Positions 6,586-14,192 of a stretch of DNA of 47,154 nt are shown one piece after another; the stretch's first letter is position 1; every line of letters begins with the position of its first letter. The notes under the pieces were generated by a model, which had not been told where the DNA came from, did not search any database, and worked only from the letters and a program-made list of their open reading frames with translations. Source of the DNA: Thermosinus carboxydivorans Nor1 (lineage in GTDB: Bacteria > Bacillota > Negativicutes > Sporomusales > Thermosinaceae); assembly GCF_000169155.1 (NCBI RefSeq), contig NZ_AAWL01000019.1, positions 1 through 47,154 of the forward strand, given 5' to 3'. A program made the translations under genes and the position numbers.

Positions 6586-6936
6586 ATGATTGTAAAGCGT
6601 GGGGATATTTACTATGCTAATCTCAGCCCGGTAGTTGGCTCAGAGCAGGGTGGACACCGTCCGGTGCTAATCATCCAGAATGATGTTGGCAATAAATATA
6701 GTCCGACCGTCATTGTAGCGGCCATTACTTCCCAGATTTCTAAGGCCAAACTGCCCACGCATGTAGAAATTAGCGCCAAACAATTTAGCCTTGATAAAGA
6801 TAGTGTTGTCCTGCTGGAACAGTTGCGCACCATTGACAAGCGACGGTTGAAGGAAAAAGTTACACATCTCAGCGAAGACATTATGGTCAAAGTGGATGAA
6901 GCAATCCGTATTAGCTTGGGATTGGTTCAATTATAA
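6586..6936 (+). CDS. ndoA: mRNA interferase toxin NdoA (EndoA/MazF family)
   Basis: It is a sequence-specific endoribonuclease that cleaves mRNA when freed from its antitoxin. The 116-residue length is standard for EndoA. The protein is very close to the Bacillus type: [20 protein letters not shown] at the start, the [12 protein letters not shown] strand-loop with the catalytic Arg, [19 protein letters not shown] and [16 protein letters not shown]. It overlaps no other gene and shares the consensus promoter at 6239. In many Bacillota the pair directly follows alr; here alr lies about 4 kb away on the other strand. Confidence 0.95.
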   Translation: MIVKRGDIYYANLSPVVGSEQGGHRPVLIIQNDVGNKYSPTVIVAAITSQISKAKLPTHVEISAKQFSLDKDSVVLLEQLRTIDKRRLKEKVTHLSEDIMVKVDEAIRISLGLVQL

Positions 6937-6940
6937 TGGG

Positions 6941-6969
6941 AAATAGGCGGGAGACTGCCTATTTTTAAT
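6941..6969 (+). terminator. rho-independent terminator after ndoA
   Basis: AAATAGGC (6941-6948) pairs with GCCTATTT (6957-6964), followed by TTAATTT. It lies 5 bases after the toxin stop. Confidence 0.8.
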
Positions 6970-6992
6970 TTGTCTAGGCGAGGAGGAGATAT

Positions 6993-7901
6993 ATGGGGAA
7001 AATTTGGCGGTGGCGCAGGCTGCTGGCGGTTTGCCTGGCCATATTGCTGGTGATCGCAGCCGGGTGCGGCGGCCAGGGGAAAACGGCGGTTGAGCCGCAA
7101 AAGGCGTCTGGCCAGTCGACGGCGGGAACGGTCACGGTTAAGGTGCTTGATGTGGGGCAGGGGGACGCGATTCTCATCCGTACCGGCGGCCAGACGGTAC
7201 TCATTGACACCGGCGACGTTCCGGCCCGCGAGCAATTGGTTAAGTACATAAAAAATGAAGGCATTACTGTTATCGACAAACTGATTATAACCCACCCCCA
7301 TGCTGATCATCTCGGGGGCGCGGCGGCCATTTTTAACAACTTTACGGTAAGGCAGGTCTATGACAGCGGCCAGACTACGACGAGCGGTTTATACCGCCAG
7401 TACCTCGAGACAGTCCAGAAAAAGAATATTCCGTTTAGCGTGCTGACAGCCGGCCAGATGGTCGACATTGGCGGCGGCGCGCTACTCAAGGCCTTGGCGC
7501 CGGAAAAACCATATATTCAAGGTACCGAATCCGACTTAAACAATAACTCCATTGTTGTCAAACTGGTTTATGGGAATTTTTCCATGCTGCTAACCGGCGA
7601 TGCCGAAAAAGAAGCGGAGGAGCGCATGCTGAAAAGTGGCAGCGCCGAACTGAAGAGTACCATCCTTAAGAGCGCCCATCACGGCAGCAGCAGTTCATCC
7701 ACTCCTGCCTTCCTGGCGGCGGTGGCGCCAGAGGCGGTCATTATCTCGGTCGGGGCCAACAATGACTACCATCACCCCCATCCCAGCACATTAAAAAAAT
7801 ATAATGAGCGCAAGCTGAAAATTTACCGTACCGACAAAGACGGCACGGTAACGGTGACTACCGATGGAAAAGGTTATACCATTAGCAAGGAGAAAGGATA
7901 A
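6993..7901 (+). CDS. ComEC/Rec2-like metallo-beta-lactamase-fold lipoprotein
   Basis: It is a secreted, membrane-anchored hydrolase of the ComEC C-terminal type, perhaps a nuclease or phosphodiesterase. The signal peptide has a charged start, a hydrophobic core and the lipobox AAGC (Cys25). The fold follows: VLDVGQGDAILI (about 51-62), the metal motif HPHADH (101-106), LLTGDAEKEAEERM, the AHHGSSSSS histidine loop and a terminal HHPHPSTL block. The 302 residues lack the ComEC membrane domain, so it is a stand-alone version. A DUF3006 gene follows at once; this pairing recurs in Bacillota. Its substrate is unknown. Confidence 0.85.
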   Translation: MGKIWRWRRLLAVCLAILLVIAAGCGGQGKTAVEPQKASGQSTAGTVTVKVLDVGQGDAILIRTGGQTVLIDTGDVPAREQLVKYIKNEGITVIDKLIITHPHADHLGGAAAIFNNFTVRQVYDSGQTTTSGLYRQYLETVQKKNIPFSVLTAGQMVDIGGGALLKALAPEKPYIQGTESDLNNNSIVVKLVYGNFSMLLTGDAEKEAEERMLKSGSAELKSTILKSAHHGSSSSSTPAFLAAVAPEAVIISVGANNDYHHPHPSTLKKYNERKLKIYRTDKDGTVTVTTDGKGYTISKEKG

Positions 7902-7902
7902 C

Positions 7903-8121
7903 ATGCAGCTTAGAGCGGTGATTGACCGCTTTGAAGACGAAAAGGCGGTACTCTTAGTCGGCGATGAGGAGGAGCAGGTATTATGGCCGCGCTGCCTGCT
8001 ACCGGCTGGCGCCAGGGAGGGCGATATTCTTACCATGGCGTTGGCCGTGGACGGCGACGCCACCCGTGCGGCCCGGGAAGAGGCGGAAACCATACTGCGG
8101 CGCTTGCTGGGCCAAGAGTAA
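7903..8121 (+). CDS. DUF3006 family small protein
   Basis: This 72-residue protein of unknown function starts MQLRAVIDRFEDEKAVLL, a DUF3006 signature. It looks like a short beta-barrel strand set (LRAVIDRFEDEKAVLLV...VLWPRCLLP, GDILTMAL) followed by a charged helix (AREEAETILRRLL). ATG 7903 has AAGGAGAAAGGA upstream and begins one base after the metallo-beta-lactamase stop, so the two are coupled. The family is often found beside ComEC-like hydrolases, which suggests a modulating role. That is context only. Confidence 0.8.
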   Translation: MQLRAVIDRFEDEKAVLLVGDEEEQVLWPRCLLPAGAREGDILTMALAVDGDATRAAREEAETILRRLLGQE

Positions 8122-8153
8122 AAACCGGGAACCGATGGTATTCCCGGTTTTTA
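8121..8153 (+). terminator. rho-independent terminator after the DUF3006 gene
   Basis: AAAACCGGGAA (8121-8131) pairs with TTCCCGGTTTT (8141-8151) around a 9-base loop. It begins in the stop codon of the DUF3006 gene and ends in a T-run. Confidence 0.85.
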
Positions 8154-8200
8154 TGTTCGTTACCGTCTGGCGGGTGCGCGCACCTGTCTATGAAAAAAGA

Positions 8201-8216
8201 TCGACTGGTCAGTCGA
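8201..8216. promoter_or_regulatory. palindrome upstream of the cell-wall amidase
   Basis: TCGACTG (8201-8207), GT, then CAGTCGA (8210-8216) is a perfect 7-bp inverted repeat about 90 bases before the amidase start. A second, imperfect palindrome centred on TCCTGCAGGA follows at about 8235-8255. The half-site AGTCGAA is one base off the Spo0A box TGTCGAA, but a Spo0A role is speculative. Confidence 0.35.
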
Positions 8217-8307
8217 AAACCAATGTTTTCCGACAAAAGTCCTGCAGGATTTTGTTGCTGAGAGCGCGAACCTACCTACTAGGTGTCGCTATTTGGAGGT
8301 GATATCT

Positions 8308-9459
8308 TTGCGCCGGACTATTCTGGCCGTGTTTCTTTGTCTGTTGCTGCTGATGCCGGCGGCATTTGCCGGTCCAAATCCGGTGACGGTAACGCCTGAG
8401 CCGAAACCGGCCGCCCAAATTCCTGTCGTCAGGCCGGAACCGGCGGCAGGAAAACAGGAACTCCCCTTGAAGCAGGAAATCACCAATATTCGCTGGGCGA
8501 CCCATGAAGATGCCCTTACTGGTCAAAGCAAGCTCCGCCTGGTATTGGATGTGTCCGGCCCAGTGCGCGTTGAGGCAGAAGCCGAGGCTGCGCCAACGCC
8601 ACGGTTGGTAGTGAACATTAAAGGCGCCATACCTGGCAAAGTTAAGGACGAGCTATCTTTTGGCGGCAAAATTGCTGACAGGGTCGAACTAGTTGCCACC
8701 GGTCTTGATTCCAGCCGGTTAATCGTTGACGTGCCCTTAATGCTGGAAGACAATGATTATCGGGTGTTTACCCTTCCTAGCGACCCTAAGTTTAACCGGC
8801 CTTTCCGCGTAGTAGTTGACGTGAATAAAAAGGTTCCGCCTGTCGACTATAAGTTTAGCCCTGGTCTGAAAAACAAAGTTATCGCTATCGATCCCGGCCA
8901 TGGCGGCAGTGATCCAGGGGCTATTGGGTTGGGCAAGACCCAGGAAAAGGTTATTACCCTGGCAGTGGCCAAGCAGGTGCAGGCTTTGCTGGAAAAAGCC
9001 GGCGCCAAAGTACTAATGACCCGGCAGGATGATCGGGACGTATTTGGACCGAATGCTACGGCCGTGGAAGAACTTAAGGCGCGGACAAGCATTGCCAACA
9101 ATAAGAAAGCCGACGTTTTCGTAAGCATCCACATCAATTCTTTTACTAACAGCGCCGCCGGCGGCACCGCGACTTATTATTATCAAAAAACGCCTTACGA
9201 TATGTTGCTTGCCCAGAACTTGCAGAGCGCGCTGCTAGAGGCAGGCGGCCTGCAGGATCGCGGAGCTAATCCCGCTAACTTCTATGTTATCAAGCGCACC
9301 ATCATGCCGGCGGCATTAGTGGAGCTGGCTTTCATCAGCAACCCGGAGGAGGAAAAACTGCTCAATACGCCGCAGTTTCAGCAAAAAATGGCCCAGGGAA
9401 TTGTCCAAGGGTTGAACCGGTTTTTCACCCAGGCGGCGAAATTAGGAGGTGAGCGGTGA
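8308..9459 (+). CDS. N-acetylmuramoyl-L-alanine amidase with AMIN domain (Amidase_3)
   Basis: It cleaves the amide bond between N-acetylmuramic acid and the peptide stem of peptidoglycan outside the membrane. TTG 8308 is preferred because GGAGGTGAT (8295-8303) is well placed; it gives 383 residues. Order: signal peptide (about 1-20, ending AAFAG), Pro-rich linker, AMIN domain (about 45-150) for cell-wall targeting, then the zinc Amidase_3 domain (about 185-375). The catalytic domain shows IAIDPGHGGSDPGAIG, an Arg-rich KTQEKVITL segment with the zinc Glu, VSIHINS and LVELAFISNPEEEKLL. The downstream gerM-like gene overlaps its stop, which suggests a joint role in sporulation, germination or division. 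Confidence 0.93.
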   Translation: MRRTILAVFLCLLLLMPAAFAGPNPVTVTPEPKPAAQIPVVRPEPAAGKQELPLKQEITNIRWATHEDALTGQSKLRLVLDVSGPVRVEAEAEAAPTPRLVVNIKGAIPGKVKDELSFGGKIADRVELVATGLDSSRLIVDVPLMLEDNDYRVFTLPSDPKFNRPFRVVVDVNKKVPPVDYKFSPGLKNKVIAIDPGHGGSDPGAIGLGKTQEKVITLAVAKQVQALLEKAGAKVLMTRQDDRDVFGPNATAVEELKARTSIANNKKADVFVSIHINSFTNSAAGGTATYYYQKTPYDMLLAQNLQSALLEAGGLQDRGANPANFYVIKRTIMPAALVELAFISNPEEEKLLNTPQFQQKMAQGIVQGLNRFFTQAAKLGGER

Positions 9460-10028
9460 TGTCCCGCAAAGCGGTCCCTCTCTTCCTGATCCTGCTTCTC
9501 TTTGCCCTGCTTACTATTGGCTGTGCTACCAGCACACCGGCTACGGTTCAGCCGCCTAATCCACCACCCAAAACAAGTGAAGCGACGGAAACGCCAGCGC
9601 CGCCAGCGCAGGAGACGATGCGGCTCACCGTATATCACGCCACGAAAGATGCCATGCACCTTGTCCCTGAGGTTCATGTTGTCCCCAAGAACAACCATCC
9701 GGCGCAAACGGCAGTGGAACTGTTGCTCGCCGATCCGAAGTCGCGGGATTTGGTGCGCGTGCTGCCGCCGGGAACCAAGGTCCGTAGTCTTACGATTAAA
9801 GATCATATCGCTTACGTGGATTTTAATGACAAGCTAATCAAGAACAATGGGGGCGGATCGGCTACCGAGCTGCTGACCGTAGGCGCCATTGTCAATACGC
9901 TGACCGAGTTTCCCGAAATTGAGAAAGTGCAAATTTTAGTCGAAGGGCAGAAGGTGGAAACGCTTAGCGGGCATATGGATGTGAGTCACCCGCTCAGCCG
10001 GTCGGAGAAGATTATTAAAAAGCCTTGA
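9459..10028 (+). CDS. GerM-like lipoprotein (GerMN domain)
   Basis: This 189-residue lipoprotein carries one GerMN domain. The signal peptide ends with lipobox LTIGC (Cys22), followed by a Pro/Thr-rich linker (to about residue 50). The domain includes TAVELLLADPKSRDLVRVLPPGTKVRSL, VDFND and the typical ATELLTVGAIVNTLTEFPEIEKVQILVEGQ block. ATG 9459 overlaps the amidase stop and has AGGAGGTGA 6 bases away. GerM proteins act in sporulation and spore germination; single-domain homologues also occur as general lipoproteins. The amidase partner supports a cell-wall role. Confidence 0.85.
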   Translation: MSRKAVPLFLILLLFALLTIGCATSTPATVQPPNPPPKTSEATETPAPPAQETMRLTVYHATKDAMHLVPEVHVVPKNNHPAQTAVELLLADPKSRDLVRVLPPGTKVRSLTIKDHIAYVDFNDKLIKNNGGGSATELLTVGAIVNTLTEFPEIEKVQILVEGQKVETLSGHMDVSHPLSRSEKIIKKP

Positions 10029-10035
10029 TCAAAGA

Positions 10036-10069
10036 AAGACCAACCTCAGGCAGGGTTGGTCTTGTTTTT
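10036..10069 (+). terminator. terminator after the GerM-like gene
   Basis: AAGACCAACC (10036-10045) pairs with GGTTGGTCTT (10054-10063), followed by GTTTTTG. It lies between the convergent gerM-like and alr genes; the T-tail serves the plus strand. Confidence 0.8.
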
Positions 10070-10085
10070 GTGTTATCCTGGCGTT

Positions 10086-11213
10086 CTACCTTTCGTCCCC
10101 GTCATTTACATACAGACGGGGGACACGGCCGCTTATGCCGCAGACCAGCTCGTAGTTAATCGTTCCCGCTAATTCAGCCAGTTCGGTGACGGTAATTTCG
10201 GCGTCACCCTGGCGACCGAACAGGACAGCTTCGTCGCCGACAGCCGCATCGCAAACAGGTCCTAAATCGACAATGGTTTGATCCATACAGATACGCCCCA
10301 CGACAGGGCGGCGTTTACCGCCGATCAGTACACAGGCTTTGTTGGAGAGGTGGCGGCTGTAGCCGTCGGCGTAACCGACTGGGAGAGTGGCGAGAAAGGT
10401 GGCTTGCGGTGTTACGTATGTGCAGCCATAACTGACGGCGAAGCCGGCCGGTACTTCTTTGATATAGACAATGCGGGTTTTGAATTCCATGGCTGGCCGG
10501 AGGTCGAGCGATTGGTGCATTTCCAGTGATGGCGGCAGGCCGTAAATAGCGATGCCGGGTCTAACGGTATTGAAATGGCCGTCGACGATGTCGATAACGG
10601 TGGCACTGTTGGCGGCGGAAATATAGGGTAGCAAAATACCGGCGGCCGCGGCCTGGTCAAGAATAGCGGTAAAGGCGGCCAACTGACGGCGAGCGTAGCT
10701 TTTATCCGCGGCATCGGCCGTTGCCAGGTGCGTAAATAGGCCGCGCAGTTCAATCTCGGGCATGGCAGCCGCGGCGGTGAGAAAGGGGAGCAGCTTGTCA
10801 GACGTAAGGCCGATGCGTCCCATACCGGTATCGGCTTTAACCATAACGCGGGCCCGTTTGCCGGCGCACCGTGCGGCGTGAGCCAGTGCCTTTAGGCCGT
10901 CCTCTGTGCATACTGTGGCGGTAAGGTCATATTCTACCAGCACGGAGGCCTGTTCGGGCAAAGTAAGACCAAGGACCAGAATGGGCACGGTGAAGCCGGC
11001 ATCCCGAAGCTCAACTCCTTCTTCCGGCAGAGCGACGGCCAGGCTGTCGGCGCCGGCGGCGAGGGCCGCCCGACTGACAGGAATGGCGCCGTGTCCGTAG
11101 GCGTTGGCTTTCACCACGGCTGTTAAGCGGGTAGAGGGTTTAAGCCGCCGCCTGATTTGGATTATGTTATGACGAATTGCCCCAAGGTCGACTTGAACAT
11201 GCGTTGGTCGCAC
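10086..11213 (-). CDS. alr: alanine racemase
   Basis: It is a PLP enzyme that interconverts L- and D-alanine for peptidoglycan. I take GTG at 11213 as the start: it gives MRPTHVQVDLGAIRHN, the family N-terminus, 375 residues, with AAGGTG five bases upstream. The frame stays open to an ATG at 11327, which would add 38 Lys/Arg-rich residues without a ribosome-binding site. The PLP lysine is Lys35 in AVVKANAYGHGA. Other motifs are GLFTHLATADA, NSATVID, VRPGIAIYGL, the catalytic Tyr region SYGCTY, and VCMDQ-type RICMDQTIVDL. It is transcribed away from thiL. Confidence 0.93.
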   Translation of the reverse strand: MRPTHVQVDLGAIRHNIIQIRRRLKPSTRLTAVVKANAYGHGAIPVSRAALAAGADSLAVALPEEGVELRDAGFTVPILVLGLTLPEQASVLVEYDLTATVCTEDGLKALAHAARCAGKRARVMVKADTGMGRIGLTSDKLLPFLTAAAAMPEIELRGLFTHLATADAADKSYARRQLAAFTAILDQAAAAGILLPYISAANSATVIDIVDGHFNTVRPGIAIYGLPPSLEMHQSLDLRPAMEFKTRIVYIKEVPAGFAVSYGCTYVTPQATFLATLPVGYADGYSRHLSNKACVLIGGKRRPVVGRICMDQTIVDLGPVCDAAVGDEAVLFGRQGDAEITVTELAELAGTINYELVCGISGRVPRLYVNDGDER

Positions 11214-11396
11214 AGTAGCACCTTCTTTTACGATTTCGGCAGCGCCGGAAAGGGCTGCCAATTTGGTTTTTGCCAGCCTGCTGGATAAATCCTTTCGGCG
11301 ATACAACTTTTTTTTGCTCTGTGGCATAATAGCAATGCAGGAAATACTTGTATGCAGCCCGAAAAGGTAGTCAAAAGCCGATATGTGGTGGTGCTT

Positions 11397-12392
11397 ATGG
11401 ACTTAAAAGAAATTGGCGAGTTTGGTTTGATAGATTTAATTCAGACCGACGCTATTCAGGAGCCGGGAACCGTTGTGGTCGGCATTGGTGACGACGCTGC
11501 CGTGCTGCTGCCCACGCCCCGCCAACTGCAGCTTTTAACCGCCGATATGCTGGTAGAAGGAGTACATTTCGATTTGGGCCGGACAACGGCCTGGCAGCTC
11601 GGCTATAAAGCTATCGCCGTTAACCTGAGCGATATCGCGGCCATGGGCGGCGTGCCGCGCCATGCTGTTATTTCCCTGGCTCTGCCCCGGCAAATACCGG
11701 TAGAGTTTGTCGTCAACCTTTACCAGGGCATGAAGGAAATCTGCCGCGAGTTTCGCGTCAACATAGTCGGCGGTGACACGGTAGCAAGCCCGCACGGCCT
11801 GATTATTAATGTCGCGGTCATGGGAGAAGTAGAGCCGACCCAGCTTGTCCGCCGCTCCGGGGCGCAAGTCGGCGACATGGTAGCCGTGACTGGCGTGCTC
11901 GGCAGTTCCGCCGCCGGTCTCGATTTGCTTAGCCTTGACAATTGGGCGGAGTACGATTTTGCCTGGCCGCTCGTAACGGCCCATCTCACTCCCCGCCCGC
12001 AGGTCAAAGCCGGCCAACTGCTGGGGCTCTATGGCGCGACCAGCATGGACGATATCAGTGATGGGTTGGCCAGTGAGGCCCACGAAATTGCCAAGGCTAG
12101 CAAGGTAGGCCTGCGCATTGAGGCCAAGCTGGTACCGCTGGCCCCTGAACTTAAACAGGCGGCTGCCATGCTCGGGAAGGAACCGTTGGATTATGCCCTG
12201 TACGGGGGGGAAGACTACCAGTTAGTTTTTACGATTGGCCGGGAAAAATTGCAGGCGTTGTCTGCAGTTGACTTTGGCGTGCCGCTGACTGTTATTGGGG
12301 AGGTTACCGAAGCGGCTGACGGCGTAAAACTGGTAATGGACGATGGCGTCGAGCAGGAACTGGCGCCACGGGGGTACAACCATTTCCGTTAG
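11397..12392 (+). CDS. thiL: thiamine-monophosphate kinase
   Basis: It phosphorylates thiamine monophosphate to thiamine diphosphate with ATP, the last step of cofactor synthesis. The 331-residue protein starts MDLKEIGEFGLIDLI, the ThiL signature, so ATG 11397 is chosen over the ATG at 11352 although the ribosome-binding site is weak. The PurM-like fold has VVGIGDDAAVL (Mg/ATP), NLSDIAAMGG, VGGDTVASP, SMDDISDGLASE and YALYGGEDYQLVFT. It heads a tight run with tsaE, tsaB and rimI, so all four probably share a transcript. Confidence 0.93.
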   Translation: MDLKEIGEFGLIDLIQTDAIQEPGTVVVGIGDDAAVLLPTPRQLQLLTADMLVEGVHFDLGRTTAWQLGYKAIAVNLSDIAAMGGVPRHAVISLALPRQIPVEFVVNLYQGMKEICREFRVNIVGGDTVASPHGLIINVAVMGEVEPTQLVRRSGAQVGDMVAVTGVLGSSAAGLDLLSLDNWAEYDFAWPLVTAHLTPRPQVKAGQLLGLYGATSMDDISDGLASEAHEIAKASKVGLRIEAKLVPLAPELKQAAAMLGKEPLDYALYGGEDYQLVFTIGREKLQALSAVDFGVPLTVIGEVTEAADGVKLVMDDGVEQELAPRGYNHFR

Positions 12393-12404
12393 GGAGGACG
12401 AAAA

Positions 12405-12905
12405 ATGTTAGTATATAAAACTTTTACGCCGGACGAAACGGAAGCGTTAGGCGGAAAACTGGCAGAGCTATTAGCGCCGGGCGACATTGTTTGCCTGTCT
12501 GGCGACCTCGGGGCCGGTAAGACGTTATTCGTACAAGGAGTCGCCGCCGGGTTGGGCGCTGATGTCAATGACGTTACCAGTCCAACCTTTACGATTATGA
12601 ACGTCTATGCGGCCCGTATCCCGGTTTATCACTTTGACTTGTACCGTTTGGAAAATGCCGCGGCGCTGGTTGATATCGGGTTTGAAGAGTATCTGGGCGG
12701 CGATGGCGTGGCGCTTATCGAATGGGCCGATAAATTTCCGGCGGCGCTTCCCGCGCAGTACCTGGATATTCGCTTTACTGCCGGCGAAGGGCCTACCGAG
12801 CGAATAATAACGATGATACCGCAGGGGCCGCGCTATTTACAAATGAGCGAGGAGTTGAAAGAGCGTGCCGATACTGGCTTTAGATACTGCGACCCTAGTG
12901 TCTAG
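12405..12905 (+). CDS. tsaE: tRNA threonylcarbamoyladenosine biosynthesis ATPase TsaE
   Basis: It is the ATPase partner of TsaB/TsaD in making t6A37 on ANN-decoding tRNAs. The P-loop is GDLGAGKT (residues 33-40), followed by VTSPTFTIMNVY and VYHFDLYRLE, and an EWADKFP block near the C-terminus. It has 166 residues. The last ~14 codons overlap tsaB in another frame, and those residues (ERADTGFRYCDPSV) are not family-like. AGGGAGGA precedes ATG 12405, 12 bases after thiL. Confidence 0.92.
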   Translation: MLVYKTFTPDETEALGGKLAELLAPGDIVCLSGDLGAGKTLFVQGVAAGLGADVNDVTSPTFTIMNVYAARIPVYHFDLYRLENAAALVDIGFEEYLGGDGVALIEWADKFPAALPAQYLDIRFTAGEGPTERIITMIPQGPRYLQMSEELKERADTGFRYCDPSV

Positions 12906-13572
12906 CGTGGCCTTGGCAACCGATGACCGCCTAATAGCCGAGCTAACGCTCCAGACCCGCAAGACTCATTCCGAGCGGCTGATGCCCCATATCGCCGAAC
13001 TTCTGCGCATGAGCGACCTGACAAAGGACCAAATCAAGGCTGTGGCCGTCAGCATCGGACCAGGATCGTTCACCGGGCTGCGCATTGGGTTGGCTACGGC
13101 GAAAGCGCTTGCTTACGCCTGGAATGTGCCGCTGGTTGGCGTGCCCACCCTGGCGGCTTTGGCCTACTGTTGTCCGCTGCCGGGTCTTGTGCTGTCACCG
13201 CTGTTAGACGCTCAAAAAGGGAATATGTACAATGCGCTATATCGCTGGGAGCAGGGCGTACTTAAAGAAATAACGCCGGCGCGAGTGATAGCAGCCGAAG
13301 AATGCCTGGCGGAGCTGGCAACGCGCCCCGAACCGGTGGTACTCCTCGGCGAAGGGGCTCAGCAATACCGCGATAAGGCAGAAGTAATCGGCGGTAGCCT
13401 GGTGATTGCCCCGCCACATATCATCATCACACGGGCCGGCAGTGTGGCGCTATTGGCGCAAGAAATGCTGCGGCAAGGGGTACGGCATGACGTCATGAAG
13501 CTTGAACCTTATTATATTAGGCGTTCTGAAGCGGAAGAACTGTGGGAGCGCCGTCACGGAGTCTGTGGATGA
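12865..13572 (+). CDS. tsaB: tRNA threonylcarbamoyladenosine biosynthesis protein TsaB
   Basis: It is the inactive TsaD paralogue that scaffolds TsaD and TsaE in t6A synthesis. The 235-residue protein shows the ASKHA start LALDTATLVSSVAL, KTHSERLMPHI, the hallmark SIGPGSFTGLRIGLATAKALA (about 64-84) and SPLLDAQKGNMYNALY. GTG 12865 has GAGGAG ten bases upstream and lies inside the end of tsaE (41-base overlap). The stop overlaps the rimI start as ATGA, so expression is coupled. Confidence 0.92.
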   Translation: MPILALDTATLVSSVALATDDRLIAELTLQTRKTHSERLMPHIAELLRMSDLTKDQIKAVAVSIGPGSFTGLRIGLATAKALAYAWNVPLVGVPTLAALAYCCPLPGLVLSPLLDAQKGNMYNALYRWEQGVLKEITPARVIAAEECLAELATRPEPVVLLGEGAQQYRDKAEVIGGSLVIAPPHIIITRAGSVALLAQEMLRQGVRHDVMKLEPYYIRRSEAEELWERRHGVCG

Positions 13573-14024
13573 GCAGACGAAAATGGGTCATACGGCCAAT
13601 GACGGCCGACGATATTGATGCCGTACTTGAAGTCGAGCGGGCTTCTTTTACCACGCCATGGTCACGGGCAGCGTTTGCGGCCGAAGTAGCGGATAATGAC
13701 TTAGCCTACTACCTGGTAGGCGAAGCGGACGGCGCCGTGGTCGGCTATGCCGGGGTGTGGATTATTTTGGATGAAGCTCATGTTACTAACATTGCCGTTT
13801 TGCCGGCCTATCGCGGCCAGGGCCTTGGTGAACAATTGCTAACTGCTTTGATGGCTTATGCGAAAAAGCGGGGGGCTTTAAGTATGACGCTTGAGGTGCG
13901 CGTTTCCAATGAAGGCGCGCAGCGCCTGTACCGGCGGCTGGGGTTTATGCCGCGCGGCATCCGCAAGCAGTATTATAGCGATACTAAGGAAGATGCCTTA
14001 ATCATGTGGAAAGAAGGCCTTTGA
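13569..14024 (+). CDS. rimI: ribosomal-protein-alanine N-acetyltransferase RimI
   Basis: It is a GNAT-fold enzyme expected to acetylate the N-terminus of ribosomal protein S18. The 151-residue protein begins with IRPMTADDIDAVLEVERASF and TPWSRAAF. It has the acetyl-CoA loop VLPAYRGQGLGEQLL (about 76-90) and ends with a typical LEVRVSNEGAQRLYRRLGF-x-RGIRKQYYSD block. ATG 13569 overlaps the tsaB stop, with GGAG at 13559. tsaB-rimI-tsaD is a conserved order. Confidence 0.9.
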   Translation: MSRRKWVIRPMTADDIDAVLEVERASFTTPWSRAAFAAEVADNDLAYYLVGEADGAVVGYAGVWIILDEAHVTNIAVLPAYRGQGLGEQLLTALMAYAKKRGALSMTLEVRVSNEGAQRLYRRLGFMPRGIRKQYYSDTKEDALIMWKEGL

Positions 14025-14110
14025 AAAAAAATCAGGCCACTTGCGTGGCCGACGGGTGATTGTGCCTTATACCATATGCTGACAAGGTATTAAGTGTGAC
14101 AAAACAAACA

Positions 14111-14137
14111 GGGGGGCGGCGGCCGCCCGTTTTTTTC
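14111..14137 (+). terminator. GC-rich terminator between rimI and tsaD
   Basis: A very GC-rich palindrome (14114-14128; usable stem GGGCG/CGCCC with a 5-base loop) is followed directly by a run of seven T (14130-14136). It sits 56 bases before the tsaD start, so tsaD may need its own promoter or read-through. Confidence 0.7.
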
Positions 14138-14192
14138 AGTTTTCACCTGGTTGACATTTAAAAAACTAATAGCGCAAATGGAGTGGGTTATC

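Noticed and set aside
11214-11327. 38-residue N-terminal extension of alanine racemase
   Set aside because: There is no ribosome-binding site at ATG 11327, while GTG 11213 has AAGGTG five bases upstream and matches the family N-terminus.
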